In this document: positions 44,687 through 53,274 of the stretch, piece by piece
Numbering within the stretch: position 1 is the stretch's first letter
How the letters are laid out: each line of letters begins with the position of its first letter
Source of the DNA: Labrenzia sp. PHM005
GTDB lineage: Bacteria; Pseudomonadota; Alphaproteobacteria; Rhizobiales; Stappiaceae
Direction: 5' to 3'
Length of the DNA: 64,000 bases
Assembly: GCF_006517275.1 (NCBI RefSeq)
Contig: NZ_CP041191.1
Coordinates: forward strand, 2,723,001 to 2,787,000
Made by a program: the position numbers and the translations under genes
The notes under the pieces: model-generated
What the model was told of the DNA's origin: nothing
What the model saw: only the letters and a program-made list of their open reading frames with translations
Databases searched by the model: none

Positions 44687-45990
44687 TGGACCTCTCTCTA
44701 ATCGCTTTGTTTCTCGGGCTGGGCATGCTTGCTGCTCTAGCAACCGGTATCTGGGTAGCGGTGGCACTCTTTGCAGTGGCTCTCGCAGCTATCATGGCGC
44801 TGATTTCCGTTCCCGCAGGCCCCGTTTTGGCAACAACTGTCTGGGGCGCTGCCAACTCCTGGGACTTGACCGCTCTGCCGATGTTCATTTGGATGGGAGA
44901 GATCCTGTTCCGATCCCGGTTGTCGGAAGATATGTTTGCGGGCTTGTCTCCGTGGATGCGCGGACTTCCTGGCCGGTTGCTGCATGTCAACATTCTCGGC
45001 TGCGGGATTTTTGCTGCCGTCTCCGGATCGTCTGCCGCAACCACAGCGACCATCGGGCGGATGTCATTGCCTGAGCTCAAGCAGCGCGGATATGACGAGC
45101 GCATGGCCATCGGCACCCTTGCGGGTTCCGGAACGCTCGGCCTCTTGATCCCGCCGTCGATCATTTTGATCGTTTATGGGGCTGCGACGGAGCAATCCAT
45201 CGGCCGGTTGTTCATGGCCGGTGTCGTACCAGGGGCAATGCTGTGTCTTTTGTTCATGGGGTACGTTGGCCTTTGGGCTCTGATGAACCGCAGCAAGATG
45301 CCGCCGGTTGAAGAAAAAGTGCCGTTTTTTGCGCGCATTTTGGCGACCCGCCGCCTGTTTCCGGTGATTGGCTTGATCGTTGGAGTGATTGGCTCGATCT
45401 ATGCTGGTGTTGCCTCGCCGACGGAAGCCGCAGCCATTGGCGTTATGCTGTCGCTTTGCCTGTCCTGGGCGTCTGGCACATTGAATCGGCGGAGTTTCAC
45501 AGAGTCTCTGCTTGGTGCGACCCGGACATCCTGCATGATTGCTTTCATTCTTGCCGGGGCCGCTTTCCTAACGGTTGCCATGGGCTATACCGGCATTCCG
45601 CGCGAACTGGCGGGCTGGATTGGTGGCATGAACCTGTCTCCATATGCCCTTCTGGTCGCGTTGACCCTGTTCTTCGTGGTCCTGGGGTGTTTCCTGGATG
45701 GGATTTCGGTGGTTGTGCTGACAACGTCTGTCATCCTGCCAATGGTTGAGCAAGCAGGGCTTGATCTGATCTGGTTCGGGATTTATCTCGTTCTGGTGGT
45801 CGAGATGAGCCAAATTACGCCGCCAGTCGGGTTTAACCTCTTTGTCCTTCAGGGCATGACTGGCCGGAATATTTTCTCCGTCGCCCGCATGGCTTTGCCA
45901 TTCTTCTTGTTGATGATCCTGGCTGTTGTCCTGATTGTCGCTTTTCCGGGCTTGGCGCTCTGGTTGCCGCAGACAATGCTGACGAACTAG
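44683..45990 (+). CDS. dctM: TRAP transporter large permease subunit
   Basis: A 435-residue DctM-type permease with about 12 segments. FAAVSGSSAATTATIGRMSL and GTLAGSGTLGLLIPPSIILI hold the sodium-binding-type pattern of the family. ATG 44683 sits inside the dctQ stop. The MarR-type gene follows 34 bp later, probably in the same transcript. It uses the sodium gradient to import the substrate delivered by DctP. Confidence 0.92.
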   Translation: MMDLSLIALFLGLGMLAALATGIWVAVALFAVALAAIMALISVPAGPVLATTVWGAANSWDLTALPMFIWMGEILFRSRLSEDMFAGLSPWMRGLPGRLLHVNILGCGIFAAVSGSSAATTATIGRMSLPELKQRGYDERMAIGTLAGSGTLGLLIPPSIILIVYGAATEQSIGRLFMAGVVPGAMLCLLFMGYVGLWALMNRSKMPPVEEKVPFFARILATRRLFPVIGLIVGVIGSIYAGVASPTEAAAIGVMLSLCLSWASGTLNRRSFTESLLGATRTSCMIAFILAGAAFLTVAMGYTGIPRELAGWIGGMNLSPYALLVALTLFFVVLGCFLDGISVVVLTTSVILPMVEQAGLDLIWFGIYLVLVVEMSQITPPVGFNLFVLQGMTGRNIFSVARMALPFFLLMILAVVLIVAFPGLALWLPQTMLTN

Positions 45991-46024
45991 CCTGGAGGAT
46001 ACCTGCTGCTGGAGGCAGTCTTAA

Positions 46025-46561
46025 ATGAGTGAGCGTTCGAAACCGACCCCTGATGCACAAATCGGACCTGTGGTTTCGGCCGCTCACCTGGCCTCCGGGG
46101 CGATGCCCGCCCTTTCTGAAATCGAGTTTGCCGTGACTATGATGGTCAATGCCTATCACCGCTGGATGGTCCGCTGCATGGCGGCAAGCGGCTCGGAGGG
46201 ACTGGGACCGCTTGATGTTCTCGTGCTGCATTCGGTTAATCACCGCGGCCGGGCCAAAACCCTTTCTGACATTTGCCTCGTCCTTAACATCGAGGATACG
46301 CACACCGTAACTTACGCGTTGAAAAAACTGGAAAAGGCCGGCCTGATTTCTTCGGGACGCCGCGGCAAGGAAAAAACCGCAGAAATCACGGCTGACGGTG
46401 AGAAAGCGTGTATGGAATACCGCCGACTTCGTGAAGCGCTGCTTGTCGAGCCGATGAAGGCCCTTGGGCTGGATGAAAGTGAGCTGTCGCGCCTTGCTGC
46501 CACTCTCCGGCTTGTTTCTGGAAACTACGATCAGGCTGCCCGCGCGGCTGCTGCAATGTAG
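46025..46561 (+). CDS. MarR-like winged-helix regulator of the TRAP operon
   Basis: A 178-residue winged-helix protein. The HTH spans about 60-120 (LSDICLVLNIEDTHTVTYAL, EKAGLISSGRRGKEKTAEIT, the MarR-like wing). About 35 extra residues precede the domain, which is longer than most MarR proteins. It follows the TRAP genes by 34 bp and is probably a co-expressed repressor. Effector is perhaps the imported carboxylate. Family call is firm, target inferred. Confidence 0.78.
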   Translation: MSERSKPTPDAQIGPVVSAAHLASGAMPALSEIEFAVTMMVNAYHRWMVRCMAASGSEGLGPLDVLVLHSVNHRGRAKTLSDICLVLNIEDTHTVTYALKKLEKAGLISSGRRGKEKTAEITADGEKACMEYRRLREALLVEPMKALGLDESELSRLAATLRLVSGNYDQAARAAAAM

Positions 46562-46596
46562 CCCGGCATAGTCGCAGGCGGGCAGGCTGTTTTTTG
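46561..46596 (+). terminator. Weak stem with T-run before the ars operon
   Basis: GCCCG and CGGGC make a short stem after the MarR-type stop codon (about 46561-46583), followed downstream by six T residues (46590-46595). It may terminate the TRAP/MarR transcript, but the stem is only five pairs. Confidence 0.35.
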
Positions 46597-46632
46597 TTGA
46601 ATGCTACAATAATTCTTGTATAGACGAATTAT
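46596..46632 (+). promoter_or_regulatory. ars promoter with ArsR operator overlapping the start codon
   Basis: TTGAAT (46596-46601) and TATAGA (46619-46624) are 17 bases apart. The inverted repeat ATAATTC-N10-GAATTAT (46609-46632) spans the -10 box and overlaps ATG 46631. Transcription would begin at or near the start codon, giving a leaderless message, with ArsR binding directly over the promoter. Confidence 0.65.
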
Positions 46633-46972
46633 GAGATCTGAAGAGGCGATATTGGCGTTTGGGGCGCTGGCTCAGGACGACCGGTTAACCGCTTTTCGGC
46701 TGCTTATGAAAGAGGGGCCTAAAGGGTTGCCCTCTGGCGAGATAGCGACGCGGCTGGAGGTCGCGCCGACCCGGATGTCTTTCCACCTGGCAGGACTGGA
46801 ACGTGCCGGGCTCTTGGAGGCAAAGCGGGAAGGACGCCACATTCTGTACTCGGTCAATCAAGACTGCATGCGCGCTCTTCTGAGTTTCCTGATCGAAGAC
46901 TGCTGCGGCAATAATCCGGCGGTTTGCTGTTTCCCGGGAAACGGCGCGGCTCCTGTGAATGAAACCAAATAG
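46631..46972 (+). CDS. arsR: ArsR-family As(III)-responsive repressor
   Basis: A 113-residue ArsR protein. The winged HTH lies at about 15-75 (LPSGEIATRLEVAPTRMSFH, LLEAKREGRHILYSV). Cysteines C79, C91, C92, C99 and C100 near the C-terminus resemble the arsenite site of the Acidithiobacillus-type ArsR rather than the usual CVC in the DNA-binding helix. No Shine-Dalgarno precedes ATG 46631, and the promoter predicted just upstream makes this a leaderless start. It controls arsC and arsH in one operon. Confidence 0.82.
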   Translation: MRSEEAILAFGALAQDDRLTAFRLLMKEGPKGLPSGEIATRLEVAPTRMSFHLAGLERAGLLEAKREGRHILYSVNQDCMRALLSFLIEDCCGNNPAVCCFPGNGAAPVNETK

Positions 46973-46985
46973 GGCGACTTGGCTC

Positions 46986-47399
46986 ATGAACATTACCATC
47001 TACCACAATCCGAAATGCGGTACCTCGCGGAATACCTTGGAAATGATCCGAAAAGCCGGTGTCGAACCGGCCGTGATCGAATATCTAAAAACCCCGCCCT
47101 CTCGTGAGGAATTGGTGGATTTGATTTCCAAAATGAATATTCCTGTTCGCGAGCTGCTGCGTCAGAAAGGAACACCTTTTGACGATCTCGGGCTTGGCGA
47201 CGACAAGTGGAGTGACGATCAGCTGGTCGACTTCATGATGGAGCACCCCATCCTGATCAACCGTCCGGTTGTTGTTAGTGAAAAGGGCGCGCGCCTGTGC
47301 CGGCCTTCGGAAAAAGTGTTGGACCTGCTGCCGGAAGACATCGGGTCCTTCACCAAGGAAGACGGTGAAATCGTCTCTTCGGGATCTTCGAATGTTTGA
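46986..47399 (+). CDS. arsC: Glutaredoxin-type arsenate reductase
   Basis: A 137-residue ArsC protein. [16 protein letters not shown] carries the nucleophilic cysteine (C11). A candidate arginine in the conserved RPVVV region ([20 protein letters not shown]) follows near 95. It reduces arsenate to arsenite with glutathione/glutaredoxin. ATG 46986 starts 13 bp after arsR; an upstream in-frame ATG overlaps arsR and extends beyond the family. The stop overlaps the arsH start by 8 bases. Confidence 0.9.
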   Translation: MNITIYHNPKCGTSRNTLEMIRKAGVEPAVIEYLKTPPSREELVDLISKMNIPVRELLRQKGTPFDDLGLGDDKWSDDQLVDFMMEHPILINRPVVVSEKGARLCRPSEKVLDLLPEDIGSFTKEDGEIVSSGSSNV

Positions 47400-48099
47400 T
47401 GAAGCTGCGTCAGACCTGCCGAATATCAGTCCGGATGATGTCAGGCAGGTCACGACCGATGATGTCGCGCGGGAAAACCCAGTCAGCCACCCGCCCAGAA
47501 TTTTGCTTTTGTACGGATCTTTGCGCGAGTGCTCCTACAGCCGGCTTTTGGTCGAGGAAGCTGCTCGGCTGTTGGAGGCGTTTGGCGCGGAAACCCGGAT
47601 CTTTAATCCGTCCGGTCTCCCGCTGCCCGATGATGCCGATGTCAGTCATCCGAAGGTGGCCGAACTCCGGGACCTGAGTATTTGGTCGGAAGCCCAAGTC
47701 TGGTGTTCTCCCGAGCGCCATGGGGCCATGACCGGGATCATGAAAACTCAGATCGACTGGATCCCGCTCAGCACCGGCGCGATCCGGCCAACGCAGGGCA
47801 AAACGCTTGCCTTGCTGCAGGTGTCTGGCGGATCCCAGTCGTTCAATGCGGTCAACCAAATGCGGATCTTGGGTCGCTGGATGCGGATGGTCACCATTCC
47901 GAACCAGTCTTCGGTGCCTAAGGCGTACACGGAATTTGATGACGCGGGCCGGATGCTGCCATCGCCACTCTATGACCGGGTTGTCGATGTCATGGAAGAA
48001 CTGATGAAGTTCACACTGCTCGTGCGCGGACGGTCTGATTATCTGGTAGACCGGTATTCTGAACGAAAAACCGAACGGGAAAAACAGGGGGCAGCGTAG
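47392..48099 (+). CDS. arsH: ArsH flavoprotein
   Basis: A 235-residue NADPH-dependent FMN reductase of the ArsH family. [16 protein letters not shown] (near 42) is the FMN phosphate loop, and [20 protein letters not shown] is the family's flavin-binding signature. It oxidises trivalent organoarsenicals or acts as a quinone reductase. ATG 47392 overlaps arsC by 8 bases. No Acr3/ArsB efflux pump follows; the next gene is convergent 12 bp downstream. Confidence 0.92.
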   Translation: MFDEAASDLPNISPDDVRQVTTDDVARENPVSHPPRILLLYGSLRECSYSRLLVEEAARLLEAFGAETRIFNPSGLPLPDDADVSHPKVAELRDLSIWSEAQVWCSPERHGAMTGIMKTQIDWIPLSTGAIRPTQGKTLALLQVSGGSQSFNAVNQMRILGRWMRMVTIPNQSSVPKAYTEFDDAGRMLPSPLYDRVVDVMEELMKFTLLVRGRSDYLVDRYSERKTEREKQGAA

Positions 48100-48111
48100 G
48101 TTGCTTTTAGT

Positions 48112-50319
48112 CTAAGTTCCTAACGCGGCGACGGGTCTTTGGACCTGAGCGTTTTCATCAAATGAATTTCCGCTCGCTGTTTCCGGTTCGGGTGTGTTCG
48201 GATCGTCTCTTGCTTGATCGTGAACTGCCGGTTTGAGTTCAATATGAGGCTTCGCGGATTTGACAGTCAGCTTATTTACGGCTGGGCGGGCCTTGATCGT
48301 CATGTCCGGCTGGTTCGTTTCATGGAATTGAACATCATCAGGTTTACCATAGAGATAGCCTTGCACGAGGTCGCAGCCCGCGGCGCGTAGCAAGATGGCT
48401 TGCTCTTCAGTCTCGACTCCCTCAGCGGTGATGGTCACATCAAGGGAGCGGCCGAGGCCAACGATTGATGTGACAATTGCGTCGGTACTGGCGTCCTTGC
48501 CCAGATCTTGAATGAATGCCTTGTCGATCTTGATCTTGTCGAACGGGAACAAACTGAGGTAGCTCAACGACGAATACCCGGTGCCAAAGTCGTCCATCGC
48601 AATGGAGACACCCATGTCCCGTATTTGTCGGAGCGTGTGGATGACGGCATCCGTGTTGGAGATCAGCAGGCTTTCCGTAATCTCGATTTCAAGTCGTTTC
48701 GGATCCAGTCCAGAGGATTGCAAGGCTCTTGCAACACGTTTTTGCGTCTCTCCGGCAACAAATTGGGCGGGCGACATGTTAACCGCAACCCGCCGGTTGC
48801 GGTTCGGCCATAGGGCTGCTTGCTTACAGGCATTTTCGAGAACCCAGTTGCCGATTTCCTCGATCAGGCCGGTGTCCTCTGCAACAGGAATGAACAAGTC
48901 CGGACGGATCATCCCCTTGGTGGGATGTTCCCACCGGATCAATGCCTCGTAGCCTTTCAAAGAGCCATCGGCTAGCGCGTACTGTGGCTGATATTTCAAT
49001 TTCAGCTGATCGAACTTCAGCGCCTTAATGAGCCCCTGTTCAATTTCTTTGCGTTTTTGCGCTTCGGCATCGAGTTCAGGCGTGTACCAGCAAAATGTTG
49101 ATCGGCCGCTGTGTTTGGCCCGGTAAAGGGCAAGATCGGCGCAGTGAAGCAAGCGGGAGGACCGCCAAGAGCCATCGGTCGCTCTGGCCAGGCCGATGGA
49201 CAGGGAAATCTTGATTTCCCGGCCGTCGATCGAACAGGGGAGTTCCGTCGCACTAATCATGTCTGTGGCCAACCGGGTCATCCTGGCTGTGTCAGACACG
49301 GAAGTCAGCATCACCGCGAATTCGTCGCCGGACAATCGGGAAACCAAATGACCGCCGAACACTGATTTCAAACGCTCGGCAATGATCTGAAGAAACACAT
49401 CGCCGATGCCGTGGCCGTGGGTATCGTTGATTTCCTTGAATTTATCGACATCAATGATCATTACGCCGATGTTCGAAGCCTTCGCCTGAGCAAACCGTAG
49501 CGCCTCGGTCAGACGTGCGTTAAACACCGCGCGGTTTGGAAGGCCGGTCAAAGTGTCGTGGTGCGCGAGATATTGGATGTTCCGGTTTGTCCGCAGTTGA
49601 TCGCGGAAGCGCATCCACAAAAGGATGCCGGCAAACAGAAATGACACCAAACACAAGGCGCCGATCGATGCGCTGACCGACAACAGTAAAGGAGCAAGGC
49701 TCGTCATGATGTCCGACGTCCCAGTCAGAACAATGAGACTGCGCCCTGAGGCATCTTGTGCCGGAAAAGTTACAATCGCAGTCGAACCAAACGTCCCGGT
49801 AAGGTTCATATCCGGTATTGCCTTGATGCCCTCTCGACCAGACGCGGCTAACTTTGCTTTCATCAGGGTTTGCGGTGACAGAAACTTGTGGCTGCTTTCC
49901 CACTCTGGCGCAGACCATGTTGCAGCTTGAGGTCCATCCCGCATTTCGATCGCTGAAGGTAGGACCGAAAACTCAAGAACTTCCGGATGCGCGCCTTCGG
50001 ATTGAAGTGCTTCTTTCAGCGATGCGATTTGCTGGTGATAAGCTTTTGATAGGCCTTCGCCGGTGAGTGTTGTGCGAAGTCCGGTAAGGGTTTCCAGCCG
50101 GTTATCGGTTTCGTTTGTCTCGCTCGTTTGAAGAATGCCGTAAACGGTGTCAGACGTATCCGAATAAGTCTGTTCCAGACTGCGAACCAGCAGCCAATGG
50201 GTCAATAGACGATTGCTTGCATAAACACCGGCAGCCAGCAGTAAAACCAGCGACATGGATATGAAAAATATAACAATGTTACTTCTGACTAAGGAAGTAG
50301 CCATTCGGCGCGATACCAT
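48112..50319 (-). CDS. GGDEF-EAL protein with degenerate SGDEF and intact EAL
   Basis: A 735-residue inner-membrane protein. An N-terminal TM (about 17-35) is followed by a periplasmic sensor of about 160 residues, a second TM near 205-230 and a GGDEF-like domain from about 245. Its active site reads SGDEF instead of GGDEF, and no I-site is seen. The EAL domain from about 425 has EALIRW, EITESLL, DDFGTGYSS and AEGVETEEQ, so phosphodiesterase activity is likely. ATG 50319 is preferred over a TTG upstream. It probably lowers c-di-GMP; SGDEF can retain or lose activity. Confidence 0.87.
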   Translation of the reverse strand: MVSRRMATSLVRSNIVIFFISMSLVLLLAAGVYASNRLLTHWLLVRSLEQTYSDTSDTVYGILQTSETNETDNRLETLTGLRTTLTGEGLSKAYHQQIASLKEALQSEGAHPEVLEFSVLPSAIEMRDGPQAATWSAPEWESSHKFLSPQTLMKAKLAASGREGIKAIPDMNLTGTFGSTAIVTFPAQDASGRSLIVLTGTSDIMTSLAPLLLSVSASIGALCLVSFLFAGILLWMRFRDQLRTNRNIQYLAHHDTLTGLPNRAVFNARLTEALRFAQAKASNIGVMIIDVDKFKEINDTHGHGIGDVFLQIIAERLKSVFGGHLVSRLSGDEFAVMLTSVSDTARMTRLATDMISATELPCSIDGREIKISLSIGLARATDGSWRSSRLLHCADLALYRAKHSGRSTFCWYTPELDAEAQKRKEIEQGLIKALKFDQLKLKYQPQYALADGSLKGYEALIRWEHPTKGMIRPDLFIPVAEDTGLIEEIGNWVLENACKQAALWPNRNRRVAVNMSPAQFVAGETQKRVARALQSSGLDPKRLEIEITESLLISNTDAVIHTLRQIRDMGVSIAMDDFGTGYSSLSYLSLFPFDKIKIDKAFIQDLGKDASTDAIVTSIVGLGRSLDVTITAEGVETEEQAILLRAAGCDLVQGYLYGKPDDVQFHETNQPDMTIKARPAVNKLTVKSAKPHIELKPAVHDQARDDPNTPEPETASGNSFDENAQVQRPVAALGT

Positions 50320-50577
50320 CTCGGACAAATATTTTCCCAACGATATGGCAAAATCCTTTAACCATCATGAATCGGCTTGTTTTCCCGTGCTTTCCGGAAT
50401 TCGTGACGCTGCGTCGCGTATGCGACTTTTAAACTGTCCAAAAGGTCATTGTGCACCGCGGATTTCTGGTCAAATCAGATACGGATCGATAGAACTCAGT
50501 TTCCGGCTTGGGATTGAACTGCCCGGTGAGCCGGCTGGTGGTGTCCGATATGGATGCTGCCGCAATGGAGGAAGTGA

Positions 50578-51273
50578 ATGGTAAACGTCTGGAGCAGCAT
50601 CGGGAGCATTGTCAGTGCCATCGGCAGCGGCGGTGCGCAAGTTGTCGACCGGCTTGTCCAGCTTGTGCTTGCCCGGCCTGAGGGAACCCGGACGGTTGGT
50701 TTTACAGTCGCAATGATCGCACTTTCCGCAAAGATGGCCAAAGCAGATGGGGTCGTGACTGTCGATGAAGTCATTGCTTTCCGGGAACTATTCGACGTGC
50801 CGCCAAAGGAAGAGCGCAATGTTACCCGGCTGTTTAATCTGGCACAGGAAGATGTTGCTGGTTATGAAGTTTACGCAAAAAAACTTGCCGATCTTTTTCC
50901 CTATGACCGGAAGACCTTGCTCGATATCCTGGATGGTCTTTTTCACATTGCCAAAGCTGACGGCGTCGTCCATCAGAGCGAAATAGGCTACCTTTCCCAT
51001 GTGGCCGAGGTTTTTGGGCTGGACGAGCGCGAGTTTTCCAAAGTACTAGCCCGTCATGTCCGCAAAGACGGTGATCCCTACGAGATTCTGGGAATAGGAG
51101 CAGGCGCCAGTGATGCGGAAGTGAAGGCCCATTACCGGCGGGAAGTTCAGGACACGCATCCTGACCGGCTGATTGCCCGCGGAGTTCCTGAGGAATTTGT
51201 TCGGATCGCCAATGACCGGCTGGCCGCCCTGAATGAAGCTTGGGCGCAGGTATGCGCGGAAAGGGGCATATGA
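50578..51273 (+). CDS. TerB/DnaJ-domain protein (DjlA-like)
   Basis: A 231-residue protein. The helical TerB-like domain is at about 45-155 (MAKADGVVTVDEVIAF and IAKADGVVHQSEIG, each with an acidic TerB turn). A J-domain follows at about 165-230 with the HPD motif in DTHPDRLIARG. It would stimulate a DnaK-type chaperone. Unlike DjlA, there is no N-terminal membrane segment of the usual kind. GGAGG precedes ATG 50578. The stop overlaps the amidase ATG (ATGA), coupling the two. Confidence 0.85.
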   Translation: MVNVWSSIGSIVSAIGSGGAQVVDRLVQLVLARPEGTRTVGFTVAMIALSAKMAKADGVVTVDEVIAFRELFDVPPKEERNVTRLFNLAQEDVAGYEVYAKKLADLFPYDRKTLLDILDGLFHIAKADGVVHQSEIGYLSHVAEVFGLDEREFSKVLARHVRKDGDPYEILGIGAGASDAEVKAHYRREVQDTHPDRLIARGVPEEFVRIANDRLAALNEAWAQVCAERGI

Positions 51274-52031
51274 GTGTTGCAACCGACACAGGGGTAAAAG
51301 CACGGGTCCATCCGTCTCCAAACCACGGCCAACGGCCCGATGGAGCACCGATCGACATGCTGGTTCTGCATTACACCGGAATGCCTACGGCGCAGGACGC
51401 CCTGCAACGGTTGTGCGATCCACGTGCTGAGGTTTCAGCCCACTATTTCGTCGATGAAGATGGCTCCATCTTGCAATGTGTGCCTGAAGCCCGGCGCGCT
51501 TGGCACGCGGGTCAAAGCTTCTGGAAAGGCGACGCCGACATCAATTCCAGGTCGGTCGGTGTTGAGATCGTCAATCCCGGCCATGAATTCGGCTACCGTC
51601 CTTTTCCGGACGAACAGATCGAGGCGGTCATCGCCTTGTGCCTGGATATTTGTGGACGGCACAAGATCAATCCCTGGATGGTGCTTGCGCATTCAGACAT
51701 AGCCCCCAACCGGAAAGAAGATCCTGGCGAGCTGTTTCCCTGGGCCAGGCTCGCAAAAGCAGGTGTGGGGCATTTTGTTGAGCCTGAAACAATTGAATCC
51801 GGGATGATGATGCAGGAAGGCGATCAGGGGCAGCCTGTCGAAGCGATTCAGTCGATGCTGGCTCTTTATGGTTATGATATTGAAATTACAGGGAAATTTG
51901 ACGGAAGAACAAAACAAGTTGTAATGGCATTTCAGCGGCATTTCCGGCCTGCGAAAGTGGATGGGGTTATCGATGAATCGACGATTGAAACCCTTCACAG
52001 GCTATTGGCAAAGCTGCCAACGCTGGCATAA
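51270..52031 (+). CDS. N-acetylmuramoyl-L-alanine amidase (AmiD/AmpD-like) with PG-binding domain
   Basis: A 253-residue protein with an Amidase_2 domain at about 25-170 and a PG_binding_1 domain at about 180-245. The zinc ligands are LHYTG histidine (near 34) and the His/Asp pair in AHSDIAPNRKEDPGELF. It cleaves the amide between N-acetylmuramic acid and L-alanine. There is no signal peptide, so it probably recycles anhydro-muropeptides in the cytoplasm, like AmpD. ATG 51270 overlaps the TerB/DnaJ stop, with GAAAGGGG upstream. Confidence 0.88.
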   Translation: MSVATDTGVKARVHPSPNHGQRPDGAPIDMLVLHYTGMPTAQDALQRLCDPRAEVSAHYFVDEDGSILQCVPEARRAWHAGQSFWKGDADINSRSVGVEIVNPGHEFGYRPFPDEQIEAVIALCLDICGRHKINPWMVLAHSDIAPNRKEDPGELFPWARLAKAGVGHFVEPETIESGMMMQEGDQGQPVEAIQSMLALYGYDIEITGKFDGRTKQVVMAFQRHFRPAKVDGVIDESTIETLHRLLAKLPTLA

Positions 52032-52046
52032 TTGTTTTTCTCCTAG

Positions 52047-52177
52047 TTAGAAGGAGTGGCCGGTCCGGCGCGCAAGTTCTGTTTTCCATTTCACAATCGC
52101 AGCGTTGATATTGGGGCCAGTTTTTCATGGCGCGCGTGCAGAAAAAGATGAGCCTGGAGATTGGGAACAATCGACCT
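52047..52177 (-). pseudogene. Decayed copy of the C-terminus of a binding protein
   Basis: The minus strand here translates to NLQAHLFLHARHEKLAP and, after a one-base frameshift, NINAAIVKWKTELARRTGHS before a stop. This matches the C-terminus of the intact gene just upstream (YGYLFLHNRHKNLAP, then ISWAITAWKKEFYR). The frameshift and missing N-terminus make it a remnant, probably from an old tandem duplication. Confidence 0.7.
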
Positions 52178-52236
52178 TATTAGCCGCGCGTGACGTTAGT
52201 GATGTTTATGATTGCAAACGACTTCGCCTCTCAAAC

Positions 52237-52926
52237 TTAGTTAGAACTCACCCGGTAAAACTCCTTCTTCCATGCTGTGATCGCCCAGCTGATTTGCGGG
52301 GCCAGGTTCTTATGGCGATTATGTAGAAACAAATACCCATACTTTTTTGCAGTGACTTGCTTAGTCTGAAGGTTTCCGTAGTTTTCTTTGTAAATTGAGT
52401 AATTGAGGCTATCGATCAACAGTCCTGATATTTGGCCTCTTTGAAGCATGGCGAGGCCAGATTTGTAATCTTGGATAAAGGACTTTGTTGCGTCTTTAGG
52501 AAAGACTTTCTCTTGCCAGACATAACCGTGCATCACACCGATGGATTTGCCTTTAAGATGTTTGAACGACGGTAGGACATCAGCGCCGGTGACAAGCAGG
52601 CCGTGTCCATCCACTACCGGCTCAGCGATCATCATAGCAAAATCAGAAACTTTGGCCTGATAGTCGCTTGTCCGCAAAAACTCTCCGTCTGCTCTGTTGT
52701 CCTGCAGTAGAGCAGTTGCCTCATCTGCCCTGGCGAATTTGAAGGTGGCACATATTTCATACTCGGCGAATTTGGCCTGCAAGGATGGCAGAATCTGCTG
52801 CTCAGTTTTTGTGAAGGAGGAAAGAATTGTCAGGCAATCCTGGTTAGCAGATGCTGGCAACAGCAAATACGTCAAGTAGGCGGCTACCGTGGTTGTCCAA
52901 ATGCAAAGATGCGTTTGCTTGATCAT
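52237..52926 (-). CDS. Periplasmic substrate-binding protein, SBP_bac_3-like
   Basis: A 229-residue secreted protein with a signal peptide (to about residue 27, PASAN). The fold resembles SBP_bac_3 amino-acid binding proteins, but the sequence is divergent and short. KGKSIGVMHGYVWQEKVFPK and MLQRGQISGLLIDSLNYSIY are recognisable. No permease or ATPase gene adjoins it, so it may serve another importer or a sensor. A decayed C-terminal copy lies immediately downstream. Base use is more AT-rich than the neighbours, hinting at acquisition. Confidence 0.75.
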   Translation of the reverse strand: MIKQTHLCIWTTTVAAYLTYLLLPASANQDCLTILSSFTKTEQQILPSLQAKFAEYEICATFKFARADEATALLQDNRADGEFLRTSDYQAKVSDFAMMIAEPVVDGHGLLVTGADVLPSFKHLKGKSIGVMHGYVWQEKVFPKDATKSFIQDYKSGLAMLQRGQISGLLIDSLNYSIYKENYGNLQTKQVTAKKYGYLFLHNRHKNLAPQISWAITAWKKEFYRVSSN

Positions 52927-53274
52927 TTCAAAAGGGACTTTTGGGTGGCCAATATGACTGAGTTGTCACCTTATTACACCGATCGTATCACGCACAGTTG
53001 TCCTAAAGACGGAGACAGTGTTTCCGATGTCCCCACATCAAGTCTCTGTGAGGCTGGTGGTCTGAATTTGTGCACTCCTGCCCCGGTTTGAACAGGCACC
53101 TGCCCGAACTTGGTCACAAATTGCAGAAACACACGATGCTGCACTGCAAAAATCAGTAAAATATTGAAATATTTTGAAATAATTCGTGATAATTTCGCGC
53201 CAAATTTGGTCTCATAGCTCCGCCATTTCTCCGCCCCCGGAAATCGTTGAACAAGAACCAAAAGAGCTGAACGA
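52927..53274. promoter_or_regulatory. Divergent promoter region with palindromes
   Basis: 348 bp between the binding-protein gene and the transglycosylase. AAAATATT-GA-AATATTTT is a perfect inverted repeat at 53158-53175, and CCAAATTTGG is a perfect 10-bp palindrome at 53200-53209. The AT-rich stretch is likely to hold the transglycosylase promoter. No gene is seen. Confidence 0.4.
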
